Shown: positions 1 through 9,322, counted from the first letter of the stretch. The stretch: 64,000 bases of DNA from an uncultured Clostridium sp. (GCA_900547475.1 URGW01000019.1:3344-67343), one strand, 5' to 3'. The notes: generated by a model not told the origin, from the sequence alone. Made by a program: numbers and translations.

Positions 1-728
1 TACATTCTTTATACTATGGTTGGAAAAACAAATATATAAAAGAAAAGTTAGAAGAAGAGCTAGGATTGACTGTATATGTAGATAATGATGTAAGAGCAAT
101 GGCATTAGGGGAAAGTTGGTTTGGGGCAACAAAGGATATAGCTAATTTTGTGACTTTAAATATATCAAATGGTATAGGGGCAGGGATTATTATAAATAAT
201 ACGCCTTATTATGGAGTTGATTTTAGTGCAGGAGAAATAGGGCATGTAGTAGTAGAAGCAGATGGTGATAAGTGCAACTGTGGAAATTATGGTTGTCTTG
301 AAACTGTTGCATCTAATAACAATATAACTAGAAAAGCTATTAAACTCATAAAGCAAGGTGTAAATAGTTCTCTTAGCAAAGATATAGATGATATAAACAA
401 TTTATCAATAGAAGATATATGTAAAGCTGCAAATAATGGTGATGAGCTATCTATAACAATATTAAAGGAAGCAGCCAGATATATTGGAATAGCTATTACA
501 AATTTAATAAATATATTAAATCCTACAGCAATAGTTGTTGTTGGAGAGATATTTGAAAATACAACACATACTGTTGAAACTTTAAGTGAAATAGTTAAAA
601 ATAGAGGGCTTAAATTATCAAGTGAAAATGTAAGAATAATTAGAAGTTTATTAGGTAGAGATGCTGCAGTGGTTGGAGCATCAACATTAGTTATTCAAGA
701 AATATTTAACTGTAGCAATATAAAGTAA
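1..728 (+). CDS. ROK family protein (NagC/XylR-type repressor or sugar kinase), 5' truncated
   Basis: The reading frame is open from the first bases of the window (codons from position 3), so the N-terminus lies upstream; an in-frame TTG at 66 is not the real start. The visible 240 or so residues are the C-terminal half of a ROK protein: a conserved NDVRAMALGE segment, the glycine-rich NGIGAGI stretch, and the zinc-binding signature with GHVVVE followed by CNCGNYGCLE. ROK proteins are either sugar kinases or, with an N-terminal HTH, sugar-responsive repressors. The decisive N-terminus is missing. Its position 65 bp upstream of galT-galK suggests a regulator of galactose use, but that is inference. 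Family call is firm; repressor versus kinase is open. Confidence 0.85.
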   Translation, partial: HSLYYGWKNKYIKEKLEEELGLTVYVDNDVRAMALGESWFGATKDIANFVTLNISNGIGAGIIINNTPYYGVDFSAGEIGHVVVEADGDKCNCGNYGCLETVASNNNITRKAIKLIKQGVNSSLSKDIDDINNLSIEDICKAANNGDELSITILKEAARYIGIAITNLINILNPTAIVVVGEIFENTTHTVETLSEIVKNRGLKLSSENVRIIRSLLGRDAAVVGASTLVIQEIFNCSNIK

Positions 729-793
729 ACTATAGTATTAAGTTTAAAATATGTTTTAAATAGTATTAAATTTAAGAGTGGATGGTGAAATTT

Positions 794-2317
794 ATGATTA
801 AGATTGGGTATGAAATTGAAAGGCTTTTGAAATTTGCTTTAAAAAGGGAAATGATTTCTAAATGGGATGTAATTCCAACTAGAAATGCATTGATGGACTT
901 ATTAAAAGTAGAAGCGCCTTTTGAGGGAGAAGTAGGAGAGGAGTTAGAAGAAAGTGCAGTTAAAATATTAAATAATATTTTAGATTATGCATCTGAAGCA
1001 GGATTAATAGAAGAAAATAGTACTACTTTCAGAGATTTATTTGATGCAAAGATAATGGGATTATTGATGCCAAGAGAAGGGGAAGTTGTTAAAACTTTTT
1101 ATGATAAATATGAAAATGAATCAAAGGAAAGAGCTACAGATTGGTTTTATGATTTGAGTAAAGCTTCAAATTATATAATGACTGAGAGAATAGCTAAAAA
1201 TCTTTGGTGGCCAGCTACAACTGAATATGGTGATTTGGAGATTACCGTTAATTTATCAAAACCAGAAAAAGATCCAAAGGAAATTGCAAAAGCAAAACTT
1301 ATGAAACAAGCAACATATCCAAAATGTTTACTTTGTAAAGAAAACGTAGGATATGTAGGAAGAATAAATCATCCAGCAAGACAAAATCATAGAATTATTC
1401 CTATGAAATTAACTAATAAAGAATGGTTCTTACAATACTCACCATATGTTTACTATAATGAGCATTGTATTGTTTTTAGTGGAGAACATGAACCAATGAA
1501 ATTAACAAGAAACTCAATTGAAAGATTAGTTGAGTTTACAGAGGTTTTACCACATTATTTTATAGGTTCTAATGCAGATTTACCTATTGTAGGTGGGTCA
1601 ATATTAACTCATGATCATTATCAAGGGGGAAGACATGCATTCCCTATGGAAAAGGCTATTGTAGAAAAATATTATGAAAGTAAAAAATATGAGGATCTTG
1701 AAATTGGAACTGTTAAATGGCCAATGTCTGTAGTTAGAATAAAAGGAAATAATAAAAATAGTGTTATAGATTTAGCTATGGAGATATTTGAAGCATGGAA
1801 AAATTATTCTGACGAAGAAAATGATATAGTAGCATTTAGTGGAGATACACCACATAATACAGTAACTCCAATTGCAAGAAGAAAAGGTGAAGCTTTTGAA
1901 TTAGACATAGTTTTAAGAAATAATAGAACTTCAGAAGAGCATCCAGATGGTATATTCCACCCTCATAAAGAGCTTCATCATATAAAGAAAGAGAATATAG
2001 GATTAATTGAAGTTATGGGGCTTGCTGTTTTACCAGGAAGATTAGAAAAAGAATTAGATACTATAGCTAAAATTCTTTGTGGGGAGTTAACTTACAATAG
2101 GTTAGAAGCAGAAAAGAATAATGAAATTAATAAGCATATACAATGGATAGAAAAAATGATGTCTGAAGCTTCTTCATTAACTTATGATGAAGCTAAAGAG
2201 TTATTAAAGAAGGAAGTAGGAGATATATTTGCAAAAGTCCTTGAAGATTCAGGAGTATTTAAGAGAAATGAAAAAGGACAAGCAGGGTTAGAAAAATTCT
2301 TAAGCACTGTTCTTTAA
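794..2317 (+). CDS. galT: UDP-glucose--hexose-1-phosphate uridylyltransferase, class II GalT
   Basis: Leloir pathway enzyme that exchanges UMP between UDP-glucose and galactose 1-phosphate in the cytosol. The 507-residue protein matches the long Firmicute class II GalT type rather than the shorter E. coli type. It shows a metal-type cysteine pair (CLLCKENVGYVGR), the active-site histidine region LTHDHYQGGRH, and the later HPDGIFHPHKELHHIK segment. An in-frame ATG at 782 has no spaced ribosome site; the ATG at 794 follows GGTGA at a usable distance and is preferred, giving the start MIKIGYEIERL. It lies 57 bp before galK on the same strand, so the two form an operon. Confidence 0.95.
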   Translation: MIKIGYEIERLLKFALKREMISKWDVIPTRNALMDLLKVEAPFEGEVGEELEESAVKILNNILDYASEAGLIEENSTTFRDLFDAKIMGLLMPREGEVVKTFYDKYENESKERATDWFYDLSKASNYIMTERIAKNLWWPATTEYGDLEITVNLSKPEKDPKEIAKAKLMKQATYPKCLLCKENVGYVGRINHPARQNHRIIPMKLTNKEWFLQYSPYVYYNEHCIVFSGEHEPMKLTRNSIERLVEFTEVLPHYFIGSNADLPIVGGSILTHDHYQGGRHAFPMEKAIVEKYYESKKYEDLEIGTVKWPMSVVRIKGNNKNSVIDLAMEIFEAWKNYSDEENDIVAFSGDTPHNTVTPIARRKGEAFELDIVLRNNRTSEEHPDGIFHPHKELHHIKKENIGLIEVMGLAVLPGRLEKELDTIAKILCGELTYNRLEAEKNNEINKHIQWIEKMMSEASSLTYDEAKELLKKEVGDIFAKVLEDSGVFKRNEKGQAGLEKFLSTVL

Positions 2318-2374
2318 TATTATGTAAATGATAATTTAAGAAATAATAGATTTGTAGAGAGGTTAAGAAAGAAT

Positions 2375-3538
2375 ATGAATAGAGAGAAAATGATAGAGTT
2401 ATTTAAAAATGAATATGGAGTAGATAATAGAGAGATAAAGACTTTCTTATCTCCAGGAAGAGTTAATTTAATTGGTGAGCATATAGATTATAATGGTGGA
2501 TTTGTGTTCCCAGGAGCATTGACAGTTGGAATTTATGCAGCATTATCATTAAGAGATGATAATAAGATAAGAATGAGATCGAAGAATGTTGCTGGGGAAG
2601 TAATAGTTAATTTAGAGGAAGAATTAGTTTATAAAAAAGAAGATGATTGGGGCAATTATCCAAAGGGAGTTATAAAAGCACTTAAGGATTTAGGTCATAA
2701 AGTACCAGGAATGGATATAGTTTTATATAGTAATATTCCAGATGGAGCAGGACTTTCATCTTCAGCGGCACTTGAAGTATTAATGGCATATATAATACTT
2801 TATTTAGAAAATCCAGAGCAAATTGATAGAGTTGAAGTATCTAAGATTTGCCAAAAAGTTGAAAATGAATTTGTTGGTGTTAACTGTGGAATTATGGATC
2901 AATTTGCAGTTGCAGTAGGAAAGAAAGATCATGCAATACTTTTAGATTGTGCATCTCTTTATTATGAATATGCACCTTTAAATTTAGGAGAATATAGTTT
3001 AGTTATAATGAGTACTAATAAGAGAAGAGAACTTGCAGATTCAAAATATAATGAGAGAAGAGCAGAGTGTGAGAAGGCTCTTGAAATTATAAATGAAAAT
3101 AAATCTGAAAAATTAGATAATCTTTGTCAAGCAACTATAGATGATATAGAATCATTTATTACTGATGAAACTTTAAAAAGAAGAGCTAATCATGTTGTTA
3201 CTGAAAATGAAAGAGTTAAAAATAGTATGGAAATGTTGAAGAATAATGACATATTAGGATTTGGTAAGTTGTTAACAGCATCTCACATGTCTCTTGAAAA
3301 TGATTATGAAGTTACAGGGCTTCATCTTGATACATTAGTACATGAAGCATTAAAGATAGAAGGTTGTATAGGAGCTAGAATGACAGGAGCTGGATTTGGT
3401 GGATGTGCAATTGCTCTAGTAATTGATAATAAGGTTGAAGAATTTAAAGAAAAGGTATCAGGAGCATATGAAAAGGTTACAGGAATTACACCATCATTTT
3501 ATACAAGTAATATAGGTGAGGGAACTCACGTACTATAA
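2375..3538 (+). CDS. galK: Galactokinase
   Basis: GHMP-family kinase that phosphorylates alpha-D-galactose to galactose 1-phosphate. All hallmarks are present in 387 residues, the usual length: the galactokinase signature GRVNLIGEHIDYNGG near residue 30, the phosphate-binding GAGLSSSAALEV near residue 130, the catalytic aspartate in NCGIMDQFAVAVG, and the C-terminal GHMP motif TGAGFGGCAIAL. The ribosome site AGAGG precedes the ATG. It follows galT by 57 bp and ends just before a long-stem terminator, so it closes the gal operon. GalM is encoded separately at 18002; no galE is seen in the window. Confidence 0.97.
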   Translation: MNREKMIELFKNEYGVDNREIKTFLSPGRVNLIGEHIDYNGGFVFPGALTVGIYAALSLRDDNKIRMRSKNVAGEVIVNLEEELVYKKEDDWGNYPKGVIKALKDLGHKVPGMDIVLYSNIPDGAGLSSSAALEVLMAYIILYLENPEQIDRVEVSKICQKVENEFVGVNCGIMDQFAVAVGKKDHAILLDCASLYYEYAPLNLGEYSLVIMSTNKRRELADSKYNERRAECEKALEIINENKSEKLDNLCQATIDDIESFITDETLKRRANHVVTENERVKNSMEMLKNNDILGFGKLLTASHMSLENDYEVTGLHLDTLVHEALKIEGCIGARMTGAGFGGCAIALVIDNKVEEFKEKVSGAYEKVTGITPSFYTSNIGEGTHVL

Positions 3539-3542
3539 AATT

Positions 3543-3622
3543 AAAAATGACTGTCTCATAATTAGTTAGCCTTAGAGAAGTAAGATAAGGTTGAAATGAT
3601 TGTGGACAGTCATTTTATATTT
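3543..3622 (+). terminator. Terminator of the gal operon
   Basis: Arms AAAATGACTGTC (about 3544-3555) and GACAGTCATTTT (3605-3616) pair perfectly. The 49-nt loop contains a second small stem, CCTTA with TAAGG. A short T-rich tail follows. The loop is unusually long for a plain intrinsic terminator. Confidence 0.6.
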
Positions 3623-3764
3623 TAAATTATTATTTTAGAAATTACATGTATTTTCTTCTAGTAGCTTTTATTTACTCATATATAATATTGACTATAAATT
3701 GATATAAAAGTATAATTTTAAAGTATTATTAAAAAAGAGAATGAAATTAATATTCGTTGAATGT

Positions 3765-3803
3765 CGAATTTGAAAAAATATTGACTAATATAATGTTCGT
3801 TAT
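3765..3803 (+). promoter_or_regulatory. PurR-box-like pair upstream of the SAM hydrolase/ECF operon
   Basis: A TCGAATTT half-site (CGAA at 3765-3768) faces AATGTTCGTTAT (TTCG at 3796-3799), with 27 bases between the CGAA and TTCG cores. Known Bacillus PurR control regions have two inverted boxes with CGAAC and GTTCG cores at close to this spacing. The second box lies inside the promoter spacer. The first box is imperfect, so this is a candidate only. Confidence 0.45.
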
Positions 3804-3809
3804 TATACT
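3781..3809 (+). promoter_or_regulatory. Sigma-A promoter for the SAM hydrolase/ECF operon
   Basis: TTGACT (3781-3786), a 17-bp spacer and TATACT (3804-3809) form a good housekeeping promoter 35 bp upstream of the start codon. A PurR-like box occupies the spacer. Confidence 0.7.
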
Positions 3810-3843
3810 AGGGATGTGACATTTTATTTAGGAGGCTTATTTT

Positions 3844-4701
3844 ATGAAAAATGCTTTAATATTTCAATCAGACTTTGGTATAGCGGATGGTGCAGTTAGT
3901 GCAATGTATGGAGTTGCATATTCTGTAGATAAAACATTACAATTATTTGATTTAACTCATGAAATACCACAGTATAATATTTGGGAGGCTTCATATAGAT
4001 TAATTCAAACTGTAGTTTATTGGCCAGAAGGAAGTGTATTTGTTTCTGTAGTAGATCCAGGAGTTGGATCACATAGAAAGAGTATAGCAGTTAAGACTGT
4101 AAAAGGTCAGTACATAATTACACCTGATAATGGAACACTTACTCATATTAAGCGTATGTGTGGAATTGTAGAAGCAAGGGAAATAGATGAAACTATAAAT
4201 AGATTACCTAATTCAGGAGCATCTTATACATTCCATGGAAGAGATATATATGCATATACAGGTGCAAGACTTGCTTCAGGTGTTATAAGCTTTGAACAAG
4301 TTGGACCAGAAATTCCAGTTGATGAAATTATTGAATTACCAGTAGTTGAATCAAGTAAAAATAATGATATAGTAACTGGAACAATCGATGTTTTAGATGT
4401 TAGATTTGGTAGCCTTTGGACAAATATTGGTAGAGAACTATTTACTAGTTTAGGGATAAACTATGGAGATAGGGTAGAAGTTTCAATAAAAAATGATACA
4501 AGAGAAGTTTATAGAAATATAATGATATATGCAAAATCATTTGCAGATGTTCATGTTGGAGAAACTTTAGTTTATGTTAATTCATTAGATAATTTAGCTG
4601 TTGCTATAAATCAAGGTTCATTCTCTAAGGCATATAACATACAAACTGGAACTAATTGGATAATTTCTATTAGAAAGGCTCCAAAAGTAGTTTACGAATA
4701 A
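3844..4701 (+). CDS. SAM hydroxide adenosyltransferase family protein (DUF62, SAM hydrolase-like)
   Basis: The 285-residue protein belongs to the fluorinase/chlorinase-like superfamily. Members without a halide site use water or hydroxide to split S-adenosylmethionine into adenosine and methionine. Recognisable elements are the N-terminal FQSDFGIADGAVSAMYGV, HEIPQYNIWEA, VVDPGVGSHRKSIAV, the TPDNGTLTHI segment and FHGRDIYAYTGARLASG. The ribosome site is GGAGG before the ATG. It is cotranscribed with an ECF transporter S component 46 bp downstream, and its promoter carries PurR-like boxes. This suggests a purine or adenosine link, but the substrate in this organism is not shown by sequence. 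Confidence 0.88.
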   Translation: MKNALIFQSDFGIADGAVSAMYGVAYSVDKTLQLFDLTHEIPQYNIWEASYRLIQTVVYWPEGSVFVSVVDPGVGSHRKSIAVKTVKGQYIITPDNGTLTHIKRMCGIVEAREIDETINRLPNSGASYTFHGRDIYAYTGARLASGVISFEQVGPEIPVDEIIELPVVESSKNNDIVTGTIDVLDVRFGSLWTNIGRELFTSLGINYGDRVEVSIKNDTREVYRNIMIYAKSFADVHVGETLVYVNSLDNLAVAINQGSFSKAYNIQTGTNWIISIRKAPKVVYE

Positions 4702-4747
4702 AATTAAATTTAATTAATCATAATGTATATGAAAAGGAGGAGACATA

Positions 4748-5299
4748 ATGGGTAATAAATTATCTATTAAGACTATTGTTGCAATTGGTATAGGAGCAGC
4801 TGTATTTATGATATTAGGACGTTTTGGTTCAATTCCTACAGGAATACCAAATACTAATATTGAAACATGTTATGCATTTTTAGCTTTAATGGCAATATTA
4901 TATGGACAATTTGCAGGTGTTGCTATTGGTTTTATAGGACATGCGTTAAAAGATTTAGTGTTTTATGGTTCACCTTGGTTTAGTTGGGTTATTGCATCGG
5001 CAGTTGTTGGGCTTATTATAGGATTAGCTTGCGAAAAATTAAATGTCAATGAAGGTGAATTTGATAAAAAGGAAATGATAATTTTCAATATCTATCAAAT
5101 AATTGCTAATGCTATAGCATGGCTTTTAGTTGCTCCAATATTAGATATAGCTATATATGCAGAACCAGCTAATAAAGTTTATGCACAAGGAGCTGTAGCA
5201 GCGGTTTCAAATGCAATTACAGTTGGAGTGTTAGGTACTATATTATTATACACTTATTCTAAGACTAGAGTTAAAAAAGGAAGCTTAGATAGAGAATAA
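4748..5299 (+). CDS. ECF transporter S component, UPF0397 family
   Basis: A 183-residue integral membrane protein with about five to six hydrophobic segments. It starts KLSIKTIVAIGIGAAVF, followed by GRFGSIPTGIPNTNIE, GFIGHALKDLVFYGSPWFSW and a C-terminal helix ending in a basic tail, which is the UPF0397 pattern. S components bind the vitamin or metabolite and dock on the EcfA-EcfT module. It lies between the SAM hydrolase gene and the fused ATPase gene, so the complete transporter is encoded here. The substrate cannot be read from sequence; the neighbouring adenosine-releasing enzyme and PurR-like promoter hint at a purine-related compound. The start follows AAGGAGGAG. Confidence 0.88.
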   Translation: MGNKLSIKTIVAIGIGAAVFMILGRFGSIPTGIPNTNIETCYAFLALMAILYGQFAGVAIGFIGHALKDLVFYGSPWFSWVIASAVVGLIIGLACEKLNVNEGEFDKKEMIIFNIYQIIANAIAWLLVAPILDIAIYAEPANKVYAQGAVAAVSNAITVGVLGTILLYTYSKTRVKKGSLDRE

Positions 5300-5309
5300 T
5301 GTCTATTTT

Positions 5310-5346
5310 AAATACCGGAGTCTTTAAGTCTCTGGTATTTTTAATA
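5310..5346 (+). terminator. Terminator or attenuator between the ECF S and ATPase genes
   Basis: AAATACCGGAG (5310-5320) pairs with CTCTGGTATTT (5330-5340) with one G-U pair and a 9-nt loop, followed by TTAATAATT. It may let the S component be made in excess of the ATPase/EcfT module. Confidence 0.65.
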
Positions 5347-5574
5347 ATTAAAGAAAATTTTATATTATAAAATCTTTTTCAGAATATACATATGATTAAA
5401 AATATAGTATTATCTTTAATGGAGGTTATTAATTAAAATTTTACTAATGATAAAGTTTTAATAAAGTAACTTAGAAAAAGTTGTTTAATAGACAATCTAT
5501 TAAGCTTTAAAGCAATTAATAAAAATAGATTAATATTATTGAAGTTTATATACAAAAAGACGAGGAGATTTGCT

Positions 5575-7281
5575 ATGAAAAAACCTGTAATTGAGTTCGT
5601 GGATTTTACTTTTCAATACAGAGCTCAAGCAAAGCCAACATTGAATAATATAAATTTAACTATATATGAAGGAGAAAAAGTACTTATAGTAGGACCATCA
5701 GGGTCAGGAAAAAGTACTCTTTCAAATTGTATAAATGGCCTTGTACCATTTTCTAATGAAGGTGAAATTTCTGGTAGTTTAAAAGTTAAAGGGAAAGAAA
5801 CTAAGGAAATGAGTATATTTGAATTGTCAAATTCAGTGGGGACTGTACTTCAAGATCCAGATGGTCAGTTTATAGGATTAACAGTTGGTGAAGATATAGC
5901 TTTTAAGTTAGAGAATGATTGTGTATCACAAGAGGAAATGAAAGAAAAAGTTAAAATTGTTTCTGAAATTGTAGGAATAGATACTCATTTAAGTTCTGCA
6001 CCTTATAGTTTATCAGGAGGGCAAAAACAACGTGTAACATTAGCTGGTGTTATGGTAGGTGACGTAGATATTCTTTTATTTGATGAGCCACTTGCAAGTT
6101 TAGACCCTGCAACTGGTAAAAGTGCTATTGAACTAATAGATCAAATTCAAAAGAAAACTAATAAGACTATATTAATAATAGAACACAGATTAGAAGATGT
6201 ATTACATTGTCCAGTAGATAGAATAATAGTTGTTGATAATGGTAAAATAGCTGCTGATATAACTCCAGAAGAGTTATTAAGTTCAAATCTATTAGTTGAA
6301 ACAGGAATACGTGAACCACTATATATTACAGCATTAAAATATGCAGAATGCAATATTACACCTAAAATGCATCCAGAACATATTGATACATTAAATATAG
6401 ATAGTTGTAGAGATAAATTAAAAGAGTGGTATGAAGATACTATAGAAGATAAACAACAAGTAAATAGTGAAGCTATTCTTGAAATGAAAGATGTAAAATT
6501 CTCCTATGAATCAGGAAAGGAAATATTACATGGTGTTTCATTTAAAGTTAATAGGGGTGAAATGGTTAGTATTGTAGGTAGAAATGGAGCCGGTAAATCA
6601 ACTATTTCTAAGTTAATATGTGGATTTTATAAACCAACAGAAGGAAAAATATTATTTAATGGTAGAGATTTAGTTAATGATACTATTAAAGAACGTGCAG
6701 AAAAAATAGGAATAGTAATGCAGAATCCAAATCAAATGATATCAAAGACTATGATTTTTGATGAGGTAGCCTTAGGACTTAAAGTTAGAGGAGTTTCTGA
6801 GGAGAAAATTAAGAATAGAGTTTTTGAAACATTAAAGATTTGTGGATTATATGAATTCCGTAATTGGCCAATTTCTGCATTAAGTTTTGGGCAAAAGAAA
6901 CGTGTAACAATTGCATCAATTCTAGTATTAAATCCTGAAGTTATTATTTTAGATGAGCCTACAGCAGGTCAAGACTTTAAACATTACACAGAGATTATGG
7001 AATTCTTAAGAGAATTGAATCAAAAAGGTGTAACCATAATAATGATAACTCATGATATGCATTTAATGCTTGAATATACTAACAGAGCAATTGTATTATC
7101 TGATGGAGTAAAATTAGCTGATGATATAGCAGCTAATGTTCTTACAGATGAAGAAGTAATAAATAAAGCAAACTTAAAGGAAACATCATTATATGAATTA
7201 GCTATAAAGGCTAACTTAGATAATCCAAGAATGTTTGTTAAGAAATTTATTGATTATGATAGGAGGATTAGAGGAATATGA
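5575..7281 (+). CDS. ECF transporter ATPase, two EcfA domains fused (YkoD-like)
   Basis: A 568-residue protein with two complete ABC nucleotide-binding domains in tandem. Domain 1 (about residues 1-230) has Walker A GPSGSGKST, signature LSGGQKQRV and Walker B LLFDEPLASLD. Domain 2 (about 300-530) has GRNGAGKST, LSFGQKKRV and IILDEPTAG. It powers the ECF importer together with EcfT and the S component. In many Firmicutes the two ATPases are separate genes; the fused form is the YkoD type. The start at 5575 is chosen because GAGGAG lies 9 bases before this ATG; an in-frame TTG at 5539 has no ribosome site. It overlaps ecfT by 4 bases. Confidence 0.92.
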   Translation: MKKPVIEFVDFTFQYRAQAKPTLNNINLTIYEGEKVLIVGPSGSGKSTLSNCINGLVPFSNEGEISGSLKVKGKETKEMSIFELSNSVGTVLQDPDGQFIGLTVGEDIAFKLENDCVSQEEMKEKVKIVSEIVGIDTHLSSAPYSLSGGQKQRVTLAGVMVGDVDILLFDEPLASLDPATGKSAIELIDQIQKKTNKTILIIEHRLEDVLHCPVDRIIVVDNGKIAADITPEELLSSNLLVETGIREPLYITALKYAECNITPKMHPEHIDTLNIDSCRDKLKEWYEDTIEDKQQVNSEAILEMKDVKFSYESGKEILHGVSFKVNRGEMVSIVGRNGAGKSTISKLICGFYKPTEGKILFNGRDLVNDTIKERAEKIGIVMQNPNQMISKTMIFDEVALGLKVRGVSEEKIKNRVFETLKICGLYEFRNWPISALSFGQKKRVTIASILVLNPEVIILDEPTAGQDFKHYTEIMEFLRELNQKGVTIIMITHDMHLMLEYTNRAIVLSDGVKLADDIAANVLTDEEVINKANLKETSLYELAIKANLDNPRMFVKKFIDYDRRIRGI

Positions 7282-8105
7282 GTACAATGATTGGATATTC
7301 AGATATAGATTCACCTATTCATAGATTAACAGGAGCAGCAAAGTTAATTGCTTTAATTATTTGGGCTTTAGCTTCTATGGTTACATATGATACTCGTGTG
7401 CTTTTAGGTATGTTTGTTGTAAGTATAATTGTGTTTAAGATTTCAAAGGTAGAATTTAAACAAGTTTCATTTGTTCTTTACTTTATATTAATATTCTTGT
7501 TATTAAATAATTTAGCAATATTTATATTCTCACCATATGAAGGTGTTAATATATATGGAAGTAGAACAGATTTATTTAAGATTGCAGGTCCATATACTGT
7601 AACAAGTGAACAGTTATTCTATCAATTTAATATAACTTTAAAGTATTTTTCAATAATACCTATGGCATTATTATTTATGGTTGCTACTAATCCAAGTGAG
7701 TTTGCAGCTTCATTAAATAAGATAGGTGTAAGTTATAAAATTGCATATTCAGTTTCAATAGCTTTAAGATATATACCTGATGTTCAACGTGATTATCAAG
7801 ATATATCATTTGCACAACAAGCTAGGGGAATAGATATGTCTAAAAAAGAAAAATTAACAAAAAGAATTAAAAATTCAGCTTCTATATTAATGCCGTTGAT
7901 ATTTTCAAGTTTAGATAGAATAGAAACTATAAGTTCTGCTATGGAGCTTAGAGCATTTGGAAGTAATAAAAAACGTACATGGTATAATGGAAGACCATTT
8001 AAAAAAGGTGATTATATAGCTATAGCTATAGTTAGTGTTATATTAGTAATTGCTATATTTGCGACAATAATAAATGAGGGACGTTTCTATAATCCATTTA
8101 TTTAA
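7278..8105 (+). CDS. ECF transporter transmembrane component EcfT
   Basis: A 275-residue membrane protein of the CbiQ/EcfT family. It has several hydrophobic helices, the cytoplasmic coupling-helix region with AQQARGIDM, and a second Ala-Arg-Gly-like coupling motif, SSAMELRAFGSNKKRTW. EcfT couples ATP hydrolysis by the fused ATPase to toppling of the S component. The ATG overlaps the TGA of the ATPase gene (ATGA), which implies translational coupling. The gene is followed by a strong terminator and closes the operon. Confidence 0.93.
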   Translation: MSTMIGYSDIDSPIHRLTGAAKLIALIIWALASMVTYDTRVLLGMFVVSIIVFKISKVEFKQVSFVLYFILIFLLLNNLAIFIFSPYEGVNIYGSRTDLFKIAGPYTVTSEQLFYQFNITLKYFSIIPMALLFMVATNPSEFAASLNKIGVSYKIAYSVSIALRYIPDVQRDYQDISFAQQARGIDMSKKEKLTKRIKNSASILMPLIFSSLDRIETISSAMELRAFGSNKKRTWYNGRPFKKGDYIAIAIVSVILVIAIFATIINEGRFYNPFI

Positions 8106-8115
8106 TAAGAAAATT

Positions 8116-8158
8116 AAAAGTTAGTACTATAAAGTGTTATAGTACTAACTTTTATATT
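8116..8158 (+). terminator. Rho-independent terminator after ecfT
   Basis: A perfect 17-bp stem (8116-8132 with 8137-8153) with a 4-nt loop AGTG, ending in TTTTATATT. Confidence 0.85.
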
Positions 8159-8313
8159 AATAATATTTGGTAAAGTAATACAAATAAAGAAAATAATAAA
8201 ATAAGTACTATAAATTATAATTTTATTGTAACTCTTTTGTAAATTAATTTGACCTTATATAGGTATAATATAAAGTATAGAGCTATATAAGAAGTAGTTA
8301 GGGAGAATTGAAA

Positions 8314-9270
8314 ATGTATAAATTAAGTAAAGTTATAATAAGAAATAGTGTTTTAATAGTAATTTTATTATTATCTTTTGTATTTGGAATTCAGACTTTA
8401 AAAAAATATAAGATATATAATAAGGATAAGGAAGTTATAGCTAATCAAAATATAAGTTTTATTGATAATGAAGTTTCCCAAAATACTGGTGAGGAAAGTA
8501 ATGATGGAGATTTACAGAATAGAGAAAATATTAATACTGCTACAACTAAGCAAAACTTAATATATACTTCTTATGAAAATGATTTATATGCAGATAATGC
8601 TAAGGATGTAGAAAATATGCTTAATAAGTGGAATTACTTAAGGGAAGATGGAAAAAAGGTTGCATATCTAACATTTGATGATGGGCCTTCAACTGAAGTA
8701 ACACAACAAATATTAGAAACACTTAAATTTAATAATATAAAAGCTACTTTTTTTGTATTAGGTAGTAATGTTGAAAAAAGTAATATACAAAAGGAATTGT
8801 TGAAAGAAATGGTTATAGAAAGACACGCCATTGGCAATCATGGATATTGTCATGACTATAGTATTTTATATCCAAGTAGAGTTGCTAATCCAACAGTGAT
8901 AGTAAATGATATGAAAAAATCAGAATATGTAATGAGGTCTGTTTTAGGTGATGACTTTAGAACTAGTGTTATTAGGTTACCAGGAGGACATATGTCATGG
9001 AATACTAAAATGTTAGATCCGGTTCTTGAGGAAAATGGATATAGTTATATAGATTGGAACACATTAAATGGAGATGCTGAAGGCAATGACAGAACTGTTG
9101 AGCAATTGGTAAATAGGTTAAAAGGAACTATAAGAGATTTAGCTGGAAATGATGATGTATTAGTTATATTAATGCATGATACAAATGCAAAGAAAACAAC
9201 ATCACAATCATTACAAGAAATTATAGATTACTTAAAGTCTTTAGGATATGAATTTAGAACATTAAAGTAG
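8314..9270 (+). CDS. Membrane-anchored polysaccharide deacetylase (NodB domain)
   Basis: A 318-residue protein with an N-terminal hydrophobic anchor (about residues 9-27), a polar linker, and a C-terminal NodB domain (about 115-315). The catalytic motifs are all visible: LTFDDGPS with the base and metal-binding Asp pair, the zinc-binding GNHGYCHD, RLPGGHMSW, DWNTLNGDAEG and the C-terminal LMHD. Such enzymes remove acetyl groups from peptidoglycan or other wall glycans outside the membrane, often giving lysozyme resistance or acting in spore cortex work. The exact substrate is open. The ATG at 8314 follows GGGAGA; the TTG six bases earlier is less well placed. Confidence 0.9.
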   Translation: MYKLSKVIIRNSVLIVILLLSFVFGIQTLKKYKIYNKDKEVIANQNISFIDNEVSQNTGEESNDGDLQNRENINTATTKQNLIYTSYENDLYADNAKDVENMLNKWNYLREDGKKVAYLTFDDGPSTEVTQQILETLKFNNIKATFFVLGSNVEKSNIQKELLKEMVIERHAIGNHGYCHDYSILYPSRVANPTVIVNDMKKSEYVMRSVLGDDFRTSVIRLPGGHMSWNTKMLDPVLEENGYSYIDWNTLNGDAEGNDRTVEQLVNRLKGTIRDLAGNDDVLVILMHDTNAKKTTSQSLQEIIDYLKSLGYEFRTLK

Positions 9271-9285
9271 AAATGGTATTAAGAT

Positions 9286-9322
9286 ATACTGGGTGAATGG
9301 TTATATTTATCCGGTATTTTGT
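9286..9322 (+). terminator. Probable terminator after the deacetylase gene
   Basis: ATACTGG (9286-9292) pairs with CCGGTAT (9311-9317) including one G-U pair, with an 18-nt loop and then TTTTGTTT. Confidence 0.55.

Noticed and set aside
5393..5437. Fourteen-codon frame before the fused ECF ATPase that could be a leader peptide
   Set aside because: It has no ribosome site and no link to an attenuator stem.
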